Position numbers and translations under genes: made by a program
Notes under the pieces: generated by a model
The model's database searches: none
What the model saw: only the letters and a program-made list of their open reading frames with translations
What the model was told of the DNA's origin: nothing
Origin: Chitinophagaceae bacterium
Lineage (GTDB): Bacteria > Bacteroidota > Bacteroidia > Chitinophagales > Chitinophagaceae
Assembly: GCA_016721085.1 (NCBI GenBank)
Contig: JADKJI010000002.1
Span: 1-64,000 of the forward strand
Length of the DNA stretch: 64,000 bases
Direction of reading: 5' to 3'
Shown: piece after piece, positions 34,664 through 44,777 of the stretch
Layout: each line of letters opens with the position of its first letter
How positions within the stretch are numbered: the stretch's first letter is position 1

Positions 34664-36249
34664 TCAATAATCACTTTTTTGAGATAGAAAAAGCTGGGGT
34701 CTATCTCAGGTAATGTTTTGCTTGTTACTACGGTTCCTTTTTTGCTTGTTGTGATCTTTAGAATGCCAGAATCGGTTTTTACATCAAGTGGCAATGGCAT
34801 ATCCATATTTAATACCTGTACCAGATATTTATCGTCACCCGTTTGATGCATTCGTATTTCCATTTTATTTGCTGTATAGAGATAGAAATCGAATAAGGGT
34901 TTCAGATTCTTGCCTGAAGCAGTGCTGAAAAGTTTTTCTACATCGGCAGTGGTGACCATATTATCATACGTGTATTGCGGATCGGTTGCCAGTTTTTTTA
35001 ATGTTGGGAAGAAGATATCATCACCAATTACATAGCGAACAGTGTGAAGGAAGAAAGCGCCTTTGCCATAGATGGGTCCCTGATAAGCGCTATCTGAATC
35101 CACTTGTTCTCCTCTTACAATCGGGATAGGACTGTTTTGTGATCTTCCTATTTGCTGCATATGTTTCATGTAAGAGGCTTCTCCCTCCATTTCACGATAG
35201 TAAAGGTTATCGCCATAAGTACAGATACCTTCCTGAATCCACATATGCGCCCAATCCTTATTCGAAACTTTGTTCGCCCACCATTCGTGACCGAATTCAT
35301 GATTCATCAACCAATCGAAATCTTCACCACCCACTTTTGTATAGTTGAATTTGTTTCCATAAGCCACATTGGTTTGATGTTCCATTCCGAGGTGCGGCGT
35401 TTCACAAAGTGCTATTCTTTCCTTGGCCCAAGGATATTCTCCAAAGTATTTCTCTAAAATATGGCAGGTGCGTTCCATCATCTCTAATAAATGAGGGGCT
35501 TTATCCTTATGCTCTTCCAACACATAGAATTCCATCGGTATCTTATTTCCGAGAACACTTGTATACTCACGGGTCACTTTCACATAGTTTCCGATATTGA
35601 ACACCAGACAATAGTTGCTGATGGTATAATTTGTTTTCCAATGATAAGTGCTCAGGTTCTTCTTAGTGGTAGTTCCAACTAATAATCCTGGGCCAGTTGC
35701 CACTAATCCTTTTGGAACAGTGATGAACATATCAGCTCCTTCATTTGGCTCATCACTGGGATGGTCTTTACAAGGGAAGAATATCTTGGCACCTTCGCCC
35801 TGACAAGTAGTGGCAATCCAGGGATGTCCTTGTCCGTCTTTCTCCCACTGTATGCCGCCGGTCCATGGGGCACGTTCTGCAACACCTGGCTTTCCTCCAT
35901 ATATTATCTTAACCAGCAATTTCCCTGCTGGAAAGGGTGAAGCTCCTGTTATAGTTATCATATCCTTGTCAAAACCGAAGGCCTGCACTTTGTTATTCAC
36001 CAGTATTTGCTTTACTGTATATCCATGCCATAGATCAAAAAGTAAAACATTGGCGGGTTGAGCGAGTATCAATGATATCTCTGTGTAACCATCAATTGTT
36101 TTTGCTTCAGGATCTACATTCAGGGAAAGGGTATAATGCCTGATATCCATATTAGCCTGTTCGGGTTTCAATACACCACCCGATTTCAGGTTTTGTGAGA
36201 AGGAGTTAATAGTAGCAATGGATAGAAGGACAATGAATAGCAGTCGCAT
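34660..36249 (-). CDS. M1 family metallopeptidase
   Basis: An exported 529-residue zinc aminopeptidase. The signal peptide ends near SFSQ (19). The exopeptidase motif appears as LGMEHQT (287-293) in place of GAMEN. The zinc site is HEFGH (317-321) with the third ligand Glu340 in WIQEGICTYGD. Bacteroidota paralogues commonly have this short form without the ARM-repeat domain. It probably trims N-terminal residues from peptides in the periplasm. It overlaps the next gene by 4 nt. Confidence 0.92.
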   Translation of the reverse strand: MRLLFIVLLSIATINSFSQNLKSGGVLKPEQANMDIRHYTLSLNVDPEAKTIDGYTEISLILAQPANVLLFDLWHGYTVKQILVNNKVQAFGFDKDMITITGASPFPAGKLLVKIIYGGKPGVAERAPWTGGIQWEKDGQGHPWIATTCQGEGAKIFFPCKDHPSDEPNEGADMFITVPKGLVATGPGLLVGTTTKKNLSTYHWKTNYTISNYCLVFNIGNYVKVTREYTSVLGNKIPMEFYVLEEHKDKAPHLLEMMERTCHILEKYFGEYPWAKERIALCETPHLGMEHQTNVAYGNKFNYTKVGGEDFDWLMNHEFGHEWWANKVSNKDWAHMWIQEGICTYGDNLYYREMEGEASYMKHMQQIGRSQNSPIPIVRGEQVDSDSAYQGPIYGKGAFFLHTVRYVIGDDIFFPTLKKLATDPQYTYDNMVTTADVEKLFSTASGKNLKPLFDFYLYTANKMEIRMHQTGDDKYLVQVLNMDMPLPLDVKTDSGILKITTSKKGTVVTSKTLPEIDPSFFYLKKVIIE

Positions 36250-36319
36250 AGTGAATCTTTTTGGAAAGGTAGATAAATACCGATAGATATAAAGTACATA
36301 AAATCGCTACCTTAGAATT

Positions 36320-36889
36320 ATGCTACGATTGCTTTGGAAAATGTACTGGAAGATAACCGGTTGGCATTTTCGTGGGACCTTCCCCCGGGAATACAAGAAA
36401 ATGGTCATGATTGTCGCTCCTCATACCAGCTGGAAGGATATATTGGTTGGCTTTTCATCAAGAGCTATGCTGGGGATTAATGATGCAAAATTTTTAGGTA
36501 AGAAGGAATTGTTTGACGGCCCCTTTGGATGGTTGTTCAAAGCATTGGGAGGGGTACCGGTTGACCGGTTCAGTTCGCAGGGAATGGTAGAACAAGTGGT
36601 GAATATGATTAATGCCCATGAGTCTTTTTTATTGGGTATGTCGCCCGAAGGAACCCGCAAGCGAGTGGATAAACTAAGAACCGGCTTCTATCATATTGCC
36701 CGAAACGCTAATATTCCCATACTGATGGTTGGCCTGGATTTTGGTAAGAAAGAAATGGTGTTCGGGGAACCTTTCTTTGCCAGTACGGATGAAGAGGCTG
36801 ATATAAAAAAAATCATTTCGTTTTTTGCGGAATTCGAAGGATCTAACCCGGAAGGGGATCTGCGTCATCTAAAACAAACGATTGAATAA
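36320..36889 (+). CDS. 1-acyl-sn-glycerol-3-phosphate acyltransferase-like (PlsC family)
   Basis: A 189-residue acyltransferase. It has the catalytic H-X4-D motif in APHTSWKD (His35, Asp40), GGVPVDRF and the substrate-binding SPEGTRKR (109-116), and then the IPILMVGLD strand. This matches the short PlsC group in Bacteroidota, which acylates lysophosphatidic acid or similar lysophospholipids at the inner membrane. It is transcribed divergently from the M1 gene with 70 nt between them. Confidence 0.9.
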   Translation: MLRLLWKMYWKITGWHFRGTFPREYKKMVMIVAPHTSWKDILVGFSSRAMLGINDAKFLGKKELFDGPFGWLFKALGGVPVDRFSSQGMVEQVVNMINAHESFLLGMSPEGTRKRVDKLRTGFYHIARNANIPILMVGLDFGKKEMVFGEPFFASTDEEADIKKIISFFAEFEGSNPEGDLRHLKQTIE

Positions 36890-36942
36890 ACGCACAAGTT
36901 GTTTTACATCATTTTTTTACTTCATTTTAAATGTAAAGAGGG

Positions 36943-36971
36943 TTGTAAATGAATGATAGGGGGTAACTTTA
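36943..36971 (+). promoter_or_regulatory. Predicted Bacteroidota-type promoter for ompA-like gene
   Basis: TTG at 36943-36945 and TAACTTTA at 36964-36971 are separated by 18 nt, fitting the -33 TTG and -7 TAnnTTTG pattern of the Bacteroidota primary sigma factor with one mismatch. The start codon lies 47 nt downstream. Confidence 0.45.
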
Positions 36972-37018
36972 CAATCGGAAAAATTTCATCAAACCTGAAA
37001 AACTTAAAAACAACTGAT

Positions 37019-37900
37019 ATGAAGACAAGTATTATAGCTACAGGAGTTTTAGCTATCAGCCTGTTAGCTTCTTGTGTAAGCACCAAGAAATTTAAAGCAG
37101 AACAAGCAAGTGCATTGGTAAAGTATGAGCAATTGAATGCTACTTACAGCAAATTACAAGATGAATTAAAAGCCTGCACCGACGACAGAATTGAATTGAA
37201 CAGAAAGAATACCGGTTTGCAAGCTGAAATAGATGGATTGAATAAACAACTGGCTTTTGTAAAAGAAAACAATACACAGGCCTTGAAGCAATTGCAAGAC
37301 CTATCTGTAATTTCTTCTTCACAGGCCGATAATATCAAGAAATCATTGGAGAATATCGGTGCTAAAGATGCCTATATACAAACCTTGCAGGAATCAATGG
37401 CCAGAAAAGATTCATTGAATATGGCATTGGTGATGAACCTTAAAGGTGCCATTGGTAATTTGGAAGATGATGATATCAATGTTAAAGTTGATAAAGGAGT
37501 TGTATATGTAGATATTTCAGATAAGCTTCTTTTCAAAAGCGGAAAATATGAAGTGACTGATAAAGCCAATGAAGTATTAGGTAAAGTGGCGCAGGTATTG
37601 AAAGCACAACCAGATATCGAATTCATGGTGGAAGGTCATACTGATAATGTAGCGTATAGTAATGGACAGTTGGTTGATAACTGGGACCTTAGTGTTAAAC
37701 GCGCTACTTCAGTTGTAAGGATATTGCAGAAGAAATATGGATTGGATCCTGCGAAAATGGCTGCTGCTGGTCGTGGTGAATACAAACCAGTTGCAGAGAA
37801 TACTGATAAGACTAATAAAGCATTGAATCGCAGAACAAGAATCGTGATCCTTCCTCAGTTGGATCAGTTCTTCAAATTACTCGAGCCAAAGAAATCTTAA
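37019..37900 (+). CDS. OmpA family lipoprotein
   Basis: A 293-residue lipoprotein with signal IIATGVLAISLLASC and lipid-anchor Cys about 18. A coiled-coil region follows (ATYSKLQDELKACTDDRIELN). The C-terminal OmpA domain has ISDKLLFKSGKYEVTDKANE, EFMVEGHTDNVAY and NWDLSVKRATSVVRIL, and ends in NRRTRIVILPQ. It binds peptidoglycan through the conserved Asp and Arg and so tethers the outer membrane. ATG 37019 starts the signal peptide; an upstream ATG at 36953 lies between the predicted promoter elements. Confidence 0.92.
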   Translation: MKTSIIATGVLAISLLASCVSTKKFKAEQASALVKYEQLNATYSKLQDELKACTDDRIELNRKNTGLQAEIDGLNKQLAFVKENNTQALKQLQDLSVISSSQADNIKKSLENIGAKDAYIQTLQESMARKDSLNMALVMNLKGAIGNLEDDDINVKVDKGVVYVDISDKLLFKSGKYEVTDKANEVLGKVAQVLKAQPDIEFMVEGHTDNVAYSNGQLVDNWDLSVKRATSVVRILQKKYGLDPAKMAAAGRGEYKPVAENTDKTNKALNRRTRIVILPQLDQFFKLLEPKKS

Positions 37901-37922
37901 TTATATCTCATAGATAGAAACG

Positions 37923-37961
37923 GAGCCGGTTGAATAGTAATTCTTACTGTTTAACCGGCTC
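37923..37961 (+). terminator. Terminator of the OmpA gene, overlapping the opposite gene's end
   Basis: The arms GAGCCGGTT and AACCGGCTC flank a 21-nt loop and are followed by TTTCTCTTCT. The right arm also encodes the last residues of the convergent DUF748 protein, so the element serves the end of both genes. Confidence 0.6.
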
Positions 37962-40226
37962 TTTCTCTTCTGTAACCTTGTCTTCTCCCGGCATTGAAAC
38001 ATTTACCAGATATTTTGGAGGCTCATTTCTTGAAAGAGGATCAGGTCCCTTGTATTCGGTGAAATAGATTCTATCAGCAGCAATGCCTTTTGTTTTCACA
38101 AAGAAATCAGTAATAGCCTGTCTTCTTCTCTGATGACGCAAGGCAACTCTTGCAGCGATCTTTTCTGTGCCTATAAATTGTATGCATTTATCTTGAGCCG
38201 ACTGTAGTCTTGTGTTTCCAATTTTTTTATCCAGGAAGGCATCGAAGGCAGAATCTTTCAGAGAAAGTCCATCCACTAATTTTTGTTGTTCTGGATTTAA
38301 TACTGAAGTATCGGCCATGTTAAGAAACTCACGACGGGCCATCTGAGCAGCAACATATTCCGTTTCGTCTTGTTGGTTCAGCATTGGGACCAGTTCCAGT
38401 TTCACTTCCTCTTCTTTTTGTAGAAGCTGAACCAGTTTTTCTAATTGCGCTTCCTGTTTTGCTGTGAGTGATTGTAGTTCGTATGAGAAAACAATTTCCT
38501 TGTAATCGTTTTCAGCGCCACCGAATTTTCCGGCTAAAAGATTAAAAGGAGCTGAAGCGGCTTTCACCATCAGGTTTTTGAAGACCTGCCAAACCACTTT
38601 ACCCCATTTGAATTTAGGGTCATCAAGACTTCCGGTAACTGGAATCTTAAGATGTATATCCCCTTTCACATCTTTTAGTAATGAAACGGCAAGTTTAACG
38701 GGAATATTCATGGCAGTGCTGTTCTTTACTTTTTTTCCTGCTTTTATCTTGTATACATCCAATTGGTTCTGGTTATCCAGTTTTCTGTTTCGGATGGTAG
38801 TTTTATTGGTGTAGAAGGCATCACCATCAAGGAAAGGGGTGGCTACATAATATTTTGAATAGGGATTGAAATCAGAAACCAGTAAATGTGATACGGCAAT
38901 ATCCATTTCAAGATCTTTCAGATTTGCTGGGTTCATATACAAACTACCTTTCATTGCCCCTGAGCGATTCAATAAAGAAGAAGCTTCAAATGCTATACGA
39001 CTGTTATTGCTGTTGATGCGGTCGCTTAATAGATTGAGTGAATCCAGTACATACTGAAATTTATCTTCTAATGTATAATCCGTGAATACAACGGTGCCGC
39101 CTGTAACCAGTAATTTATCTGCATTATAGCTATTGATGACATAGTTCTTTACCAACTCGTCTATATAACTCGCCGTCATTTCAAATACATTGGCGTAAGA
39201 AGTACTGCTGTCGCTGACACCAGAAGCAGCTGCCGGACTTGTCATCAATCTTTCGTAATTAAAGCCATCATCGTACATAGCGAATTTTACATAAGGCCGC
39301 TGCAAAGTGATGGTGCTGAAATCGTATAAACTTTTTTCAGTGTTTATGCTATCCACTTTAATTTCAAAACGCTGACAGGCCATCAGCTTTTCATTGGTAT
39401 TATCTACGATTGTGAAGGTGTCGAGCGACAAATTACCACCGGCTGCTATGGCAGTGGGGTTATTACTATTACCAGCTATGTTTAAAGAAGTACTGAAAGC
39501 GCCATTAAGACTATTTACTTTCATATAGTCTTTCAGGTAGATATGCAGCGGAGCTATATTGAAACGATTTACATCTAATGCCAGCTTAAAGGCTCCGTTT
39601 TTGCTATTGTAGTTTGTTTTAGATTTTATTTCTCCACCAGTTGCTACTCCAAAATCCAATCCTATATTATAAACCGGATCATTCCAGGCTATCTTTTCAA
39701 TGGTACAGTTGCCTTTTTGAAGTTTTACAGTGTTATAGGGAAGTGTATTGGTGTAGGTGACAGAAAAGTTCTTTATTGCGATATTGTTTATATAAAGATG
39801 TAAGGGCTCAGCGTTCGATTTTTTTGTAGTGGTATCCGCTGGTCCCATTATTTTATCTAGGAAATCATCATAATTATAATGTTCTCCTTTTTGTACGATA
39901 GTTATTTCAGGGCTTTCAGCAGTGAAATGCCTGATATCATATTCGCCTGAAAGTATTTTTCGAAGTTTTATGGAAACTGATACTTCACCACATTTGAAGA
40001 AGGGAGTCTTTCCATCTTTTTCGTATAAAGTAAATCCTTTTATTGAAGCATTTCCTGTGAAGAAGTTCAGGAATAGCTTATCCATGGTTATCTGACGGCC
40101 AGTATAGGTTACATCATATTTCTCAATGAGATATTTGGTTATGGGGGAGATAAAAACGAAAGCCAGTACAAGAAGGGATATAACCAGTACCAATACAACC
40201 AATAGCCAGCGCCTTAACCTTTTCAT
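37944..40226 (-). CDS. DUF748 / AsmA-like protein
   Basis: A 760-residue protein anchored by an N-terminal membrane segment (WLLVVLVLVISLLVLAFVF). The long periplasmic part has AsmA-like repeats: KLFLNFFTGNASIKGFTLYEKDG, then VSVSIKLRKILSGEYDIRHF, and late in the protein KAASAPFNLLAGKFGG and RRRQAITDFFVKTKGIAADRIYF. These are marks of DUF748, related to lipid-transport proteins bridging inner and outer membranes. It ends in a Glu/Lys-rich tail. It is convergent with ompA, and its stop overlaps the shared terminator. Confidence 0.88.
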   Translation of the reverse strand: MKRLRRWLLVVLVLVISLLVLAFVFISPITKYLIEKYDVTYTGRQITMDKLFLNFFTGNASIKGFTLYEKDGKTPFFKCGEVSVSIKLRKILSGEYDIRHFTAESPEITIVQKGEHYNYDDFLDKIMGPADTTTKKSNAEPLHLYINNIAIKNFSVTYTNTLPYNTVKLQKGNCTIEKIAWNDPVYNIGLDFGVATGGEIKSKTNYNSKNGAFKLALDVNRFNIAPLHIYLKDYMKVNSLNGAFSTSLNIAGNSNNPTAIAAGGNLSLDTFTIVDNTNEKLMACQRFEIKVDSINTEKSLYDFSTITLQRPYVKFAMYDDGFNYERLMTSPAAASGVSDSSTSYANVFEMTASYIDELVKNYVINSYNADKLLVTGGTVVFTDYTLEDKFQYVLDSLNLLSDRINSNNSRIAFEASSLLNRSGAMKGSLYMNPANLKDLEMDIAVSHLLVSDFNPYSKYYVATPFLDGDAFYTNKTTIRNRKLDNQNQLDVYKIKAGKKVKNSTAMNIPVKLAVSLLKDVKGDIHLKIPVTGSLDDPKFKWGKVVWQVFKNLMVKAASAPFNLLAGKFGGAENDYKEIVFSYELQSLTAKQEAQLEKLVQLLQKEEEVKLELVPMLNQQDETEYVAAQMARREFLNMADTSVLNPEQQKLVDGLSLKDSAFDAFLDKKIGNTRLQSAQDKCIQFIGTEKIAARVALRHQRRRQAITDFFVKTKGIAADRIYFTEYKGPDPLSRNEPPKYLVNVSMPGEDKVTEEKEPVKQ

Positions 40227-40301
40227 CTATGCTTTTTGGCAAATATAATAAATCCCTATGCTGTAAGAATCCTGCTTTGATTAGGAAAAACCATTAGAAC
40301 C

Positions 40302-40787
40302 TTATTCTTCTTTTCTCAATGATGCGATTGAGGCTTGAATTAGATCAGTCTCAAATCCCTTTTGCATTAGATATGTGGTAGTCTTACTCATTTTAACAAA
40401 ATGGTTTACGCCATCACCTTTTATACTATTCCATTTTTTCTTAGCTAAAGTATTCAACGATTTCAGATAATCGTCTTCATCGATTTGTTTGAGAGCTTTC
40501 TTGATACAGTATTCGCTTACCTTTTTCTGCTTCAGTTCATATTTTATCTTTACCCTTCCCCATTGTTTCATCCGGAATTTTCCTCCGGCGAATTCGATGG
40601 CAAAGCGTTCTTCATTCAGGTAATTCTCTTCAATCAATTGTGAAATCAATTCTTCTACTTGCTGCTTATGCATTCCAAGTGCATACAACTTCTCCCTCAC
40701 TTCATAGTGACTACGCTCCTGATAGCCACAATAGTGCTTGGCTTTTTGCAGGGCCTGTTCTTTGGAGAGTTGCTTCTTGTATAACAT
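40302..40787 (-). CDS. recX: Regulatory protein RecX
   Basis: A 161-residue RecA modulator. RecX proteins are made of three-helix repeats, seen here as ALQKAKHYCGYQERSHYEVREKLYALG (in parts), LIEENYLNEERFAIEFAGGKFRMKQWGR and IKYELKQKKVSEYCIKKALKQI. The FAxxxxxGKFRxxxWG element is conserved in the family. recA itself is not in the window. It lies 46 nt downstream of the 1250-residue protein gene on the same strand, so it may be transcribed with it. Confidence 0.9.
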   Translation of the reverse strand: MLYKKQLSKEQALQKAKHYCGYQERSHYEVREKLYALGMHKQQVEELISQLIEENYLNEERFAIEFAGGKFRMKQWGRVKIKYELKQKKVSEYCIKKALKQIDEDDYLKSLNTLAKKKWNSIKGDGVNHFVKMSKTTTYLMQKGFETDLIQASIASLRKEE

Positions 40788-40833
40788 CCTGCGAATGTAA
40801 ACAGAAACTTCAGTTCCCCGAAACGCATAGTAT

Positions 40834-43800
40834 TTAACGGATGTTTCCTACACTGTTTTTTGCCGTGTCGTGTTTTGTCTTTAATACATTGCTGATGCTA
40901 CTGCCTTGTGCATCTGTGGTGAAGGTTACTATAATGTCTTCATCACCTGGTACAGTAACGTTGAGAAGCATCCTTATTGGCACACCCGGAGGCAAACCGT
41001 TTAGAGATATGATACCGTTTTGGTCTGTTGTTCTTTTGTACACAGTTCCATTATCCGATACAAGCAATACTTCTGCATTCTGTATTGGAGTGGCAATTAT
41101 ATCTGCTATTTTTTTCTGGCTGGTAGAAGAGAAGTCTTCTGGTTTTGCAGTTATAATACTACAGGTGCCATCGGCACAGCGTATGGGTTTAACAGTCACC
41201 TCTTTGCTGCGCCAGTTTGATTTGTCAATGGCATCGTCTTCATTATTTCCAAATATCAACCTTGTGCCATCTTTTATATCTACATGTGGATCTCCACTTA
41301 CATGGGTTGTTTGTCTCAATACTTCCGGCGCCATCCATTTTATGGGGATAGCATTCCCACTATTACCTGAGTTTGATTTTCTCACCTGGGTTTTTATAGT
41401 GTCTTTTATTCCCGAGGTAGCTTTTTTCTTGTCCTTTGGCATTCCAGGTTCTCCAATCGAGAAACTACCTACTTCACTATTGAAATTTATTATGGATGAT
41501 TCAAAACTACCATCACCATTTTCATCGAATTCTATAAAATGCTGGTCGGTACGGTTACTTCTTACCGTATTGTTATTTTGTGCTCTTACGGTATTACTAT
41601 TATTATCGTTTGTAATACCCGCATTTACTTTTTCGCCGAATGTAGCTGATTGGGTAGTTCTGGATCCGCCTTTAACTGTGCCATCCCATCCTTTTCTGCT
41701 AGCAGCACCATCTTCTTCTTCATCTATTGCAGTTACTATGGTTTCGTCGTTGATATAGATAGTTTGACTTGCTTCAATCTTGTAAGAACCTGCTTCCCAT
41801 CCTGTAAATTCAAATTCACCGAATTCATTAGTGGATGTTGTTCGCATTTGCCCTCCCGGGTTTTTACCACCTTTTACAATGATTCCCCCGATAGGTCCAC
41901 CTGCTACCCTGGCAGATATTACCGAGCCACCTGGCAAAGCCCCTCCCAATAAGGAAGCACCCTGTGCCAAAGCACCATTTTTACTTTCAAGGGTATTGCC
42001 AATGATAATTTCTGGTGAACCATCACCATCCAAATCGGCGGTTGTGGCAGATAATCCTTTTACAGTACCATCCCAACCTTTGCGTGAAGTAGCTGATGCA
42101 TCGTTTATATTTGAACGAGGACTCCAGATAAGATCTGAATGTCCATCGCCATCGCTGTCTTCAGTATTGATCTGGAACTGAACAACATTGGAATGTGCAA
42201 TTATAGCTGTGTTGTTGGATATGTCTTTTGTACTTCCATCATTTAATGTGGTGGAGGCGTTGAATTTTGTAGTTCCATCTCCATCTAAATCTCCAATTGA
42301 AATAGAAGCATGTTTGATATTAGACCTGGAAGTATTTATAGTTTTATTTGTAGGGTTGGTACTTCCTCCATCAAATGGAATGGTAATCTGTTTGATATTG
42401 GAACGGGAAGTGTTGATGATGCATTTTGATGTGATATCTGAAGTGCTGCCATCAGAGAAAGTTGCATTGGCTCGTAATGCTTCGAATGTACCATCACCGT
42501 CTGTATCGCCGGCAATCACTACAATGCTTTTTATATTGGAGCGACTGGTATTTATCCGTGATGCAGCACCCGTGCTGCTGCTGTTTATTCGTAATGTCCA
42601 ATTGTCTGCACTTGCCAGAATAGAACCGGCAACATCTTTTGCTCCACCTTCGTTACCCAGCACAATATCATATTGTTTCTTTGCAACCACTTCACCTGCA
42701 ACTTTCACTATATAATTACCCTGAGGTACATTGGCAAACCAGAAGTCGCCACAGGCAGTGGTTGTTGTTTGCGCCAGAATGGATCGACTATCGATATCCA
42801 TCAGGTAAACAAGCATTCCAACTAACCCGCCACAATCATTATCGGTTTCGGTAGTTTGTTTTTTGTCTTTATTCAAAGGATTTGAACCTGTATTATTATT
42901 GCCCTGATAAAGAGGGTTCACTGTTACTGCTGCAACGCATGGATTACAAACGGATGAGCCGCCATTTCCTTCATTAAATATTGGCTGGTATTGTCTTCTT
43001 CCTGTAGCCATGCCAGATCCTGTCTCCCTGCCTCTTTTTCCTGTGGCCATTCCTGAGCCGGTTTCCCTGGCGTAAAGAGTGGTTACGATTCCATTACCGC
43101 TATTCCCATTGTTAATCACAAATCCAGTAGCTGCGTATGATGCCGCTGCTGCACCACTACCACCGCCACTAAGGCCTTTTGTTTTGGATACCGATGAAAC
43201 GGAGTTATTTGTAACTATCCCTGTTCCCCCATCTGCTGATTTCCAGGAAATGTTTCCTGAAATCACCATCAATGAAGCTCCTTGTGATAAAGCACTACCT
43301 GCCGCATGCAATCCTGCATTCACTTTCTCTCCGAACGTTGCGCCTTGTGTTTGTTTCGGAGCGTTTGTTCCCTGCGAAATAGCGCTGCCTGCAGCATGTA
43401 GCCCTGCATTTACCTTTTCTCCAAATGTTGCCCCCTGGGTTTGTTTAGGGACCGTAACGTTCATTGAAATCCTGTTGGGCATACTATTATTGATGCCGTT
43501 GATGCTTCTATATGCTGCTGCATCATCCGGACAACTGAATGTCATTTCTTCTGTACTTCCATCGGGGCGAGTTATTTTTTGGGTTACCGGACCACAGCTT
43601 TGGTTGGTACGATGTACGCCACCTTCATCTATTGTTATATTGGATCTTTTTCCGGTTGGAAGTCCTGAAGCAGGATCCCTTGGCGATATAATATCGCTTA
43701 CGCTTGCTGGTGAAACAGGAAGTATTCTACCTGTTGATTGTCCGGTTTGTTCTTCTCTTGGTGCTGCTACCGAGTTCCTTCGCCCCGTGGCCATTCCACT

Positions 43801-44586
43801 TCCAGTTTCTCTTCCTCTTTTACCTGTAGCCATTCCACTTGCATGATCTCTTGATGAAAGGAGTTTTACAATACCCACTCCGGCAGTGAATAACTGCAGG
43901 TTTCTTTTTTGTTCTGTTGGCACATCAATTCCAATACCCGGATCCAATACCCTAATGGTTGAAGATGAGTACAGGTAATCGGTATTTATCAGGAATCGGG
44001 TGCTTTTATTGATCGGATAAGCTAATTGTAAAGAGGTTGAGAGTCCGGGAGCAAAATTCTTACTTCCTCCTTCAAAACGGTAAACAGGTCTTGTAACCCC
44101 ATTTTGCAGAATGTTCACTGCGCCTGGGTTATTCAGGAAGAAACCTCCGTGAAGCTGGCCAAGAAGGGAAACCTTATTTCCCAGTTTAAAATTGGGTCCC
44201 AGCAAAAAATAGCTATTGAAAGGGTTGCTGGTACTTACTTGCACCTGCCCTTGCTGTAATTTTCTATCTGTAAGAAATTGGTTGATACCTGTCTGGCTGA
44301 TACTGCCTGGTGCCCAACCACCAGTAAAACCCAGTCCTACAGCTCCAAATTGGTAACCACCTGTAAACTTGGTAGCCACACTATTTCCCCTGAAAAGGTT
44401 TTTTTCATTGTTCTTCAGGCCAAAAGAGGCACCTGTAGTAAGGCCGAAAGACCAATCGCTCGAAGGAATGGCCATTTTAGCATTATTGCTACGAGATGAA
44501 TTCTGGTTGAAAGTAGATTGTTGTGCTGAAGTGGATGCTATAGCTGCCATGGCAACCATCGCGCAAATGAGATTCTTCATAGACAA
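40834..44586 (-). CDS. Large exported protein: predicted beta-barrel plus short peptide repeats
   Basis: A 1250-residue protein of no family I can name. The signal peptide ends near TSAQQ. Residues 35-240 resemble an outer-membrane barrel (WSFGLTTGASFGLKNNEKNL, YQFGAVGLGFTGGWAPGS). The rest is built of repeats. R[DE]xxSG[ML][AP]TG[KR]R occurs five times (about 245, 258, 304, 504, 517). QTQGATFGEKVNAGLHAAGS occurs twice and a shorter version once. INTSRSNIK occurs three times with a variant. SRKGWDGTVKG occurs twice. Five Asp-rich loops of DxDGDG type probably bind calcium. Two carboxypeptidase-like regulatory folds are suggested (EFGEFEFTGWEAGSYKIEAS, TTDQNGIISLNGLPPGVP). It is likely surface exposed; the function is unknown. 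Confidence 0.75.
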   Translation of the reverse strand: MSMKNLICAMVAMAAIASTSAQQSTFNQNSSRSNNAKMAIPSSDWSFGLTTGASFGLKNNEKNLFRGNSVATKFTGGYQFGAVGLGFTGGWAPGSISQTGINQFLTDRKLQQGQVQVSTSNPFNSYFLLGPNFKLGNKVSLLGQLHGGFFLNNPGAVNILQNGVTRPVYRFEGGSKNFAPGLSTSLQLAYPINKSTRFLINTDYLYSSSTIRVLDPGIGIDVPTEQKRNLQLFTAGVGIVKLLSSRDHASGMATGKRGRETGSGMATGRRNSVAAPREEQTGQSTGRILPVSPASVSDIISPRDPASGLPTGKRSNITIDEGGVHRTNQSCGPVTQKITRPDGSTEEMTFSCPDDAAAYRSINGINNSMPNRISMNVTVPKQTQGATFGEKVNAGLHAAGSAISQGTNAPKQTQGATFGEKVNAGLHAAGSALSQGASLMVISGNISWKSADGGTGIVTNNSVSSVSKTKGLSGGGSGAAAASYAATGFVINNGNSGNGIVTTLYARETGSGMATGKRGRETGSGMATGRRQYQPIFNEGNGGSSVCNPCVAAVTVNPLYQGNNNTGSNPLNKDKKQTTETDNDCGGLVGMLVYLMDIDSRSILAQTTTTACGDFWFANVPQGNYIVKVAGEVVAKKQYDIVLGNEGGAKDVAGSILASADNWTLRINSSSTGAASRINTSRSNIKSIVVIAGDTDGDGTFEALRANATFSDGSTSDITSKCIINTSRSNIKQITIPFDGGSTNPTNKTINTSRSNIKHASISIGDLDGDGTTKFNASTTLNDGSTKDISNNTAIIAHSNVVQFQINTEDSDGDGHSDLIWSPRSNINDASATSRKGWDGTVKGLSATTADLDGDGSPEIIIGNTLESKNGALAQGASLLGGALPGGSVISARVAGGPIGGIIVKGGKNPGGQMRTTSTNEFGEFEFTGWEAGSYKIEASQTIYINDETIVTAIDEEEDGAASRKGWDGTVKGGSRTTQSATFGEKVNAGITNDNNSNTVRAQNNNTVRSNRTDQHFIEFDENGDGSFESSIINFNSEVGSFSIGEPGMPKDKKKATSGIKDTIKTQVRKSNSGNSGNAIPIKWMAPEVLRQTTHVSGDPHVDIKDGTRLIFGNNEDDAIDKSNWRSKEVTVKPIRCADGTCSIITAKPEDFSSTSQKKIADIIATPIQNAEVLLVSDNGTVYKRTTDQNGIISLNGLPPGVPIRMLLNVTVPGDEDIIVTFTTDAQGSSISNVLKTKHDTAKNSVGNIR

Positions 44587-44777
44587 GAAATTGGGTTTTA
44601 GCTTTCGTTTTCAGCGGGCGTGGATTAGGGCCAACAGGCCTGAGATAGCAAACGCCAAATACCCTTAAAAAGTATCGAAATAGGGCTGGTAATGCAGGTT
44701 TTAGCCAATTGGCTAAGCAAACAGGCTGTTTACTACTTCATCACTTCACAAGTAATCCACTTTTGCCTAACAGGGCA

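Noticed and set aside
41650..43846. Several long open frames on the plus strand, opposite the 1250-residue protein
   Set aside because: They are hydrophobic or Ser/Pro-rich complements of the repeat-rich gene. They lack ribosome-binding sites and family features, while the minus frame is continuous with a signal peptide and barrel.
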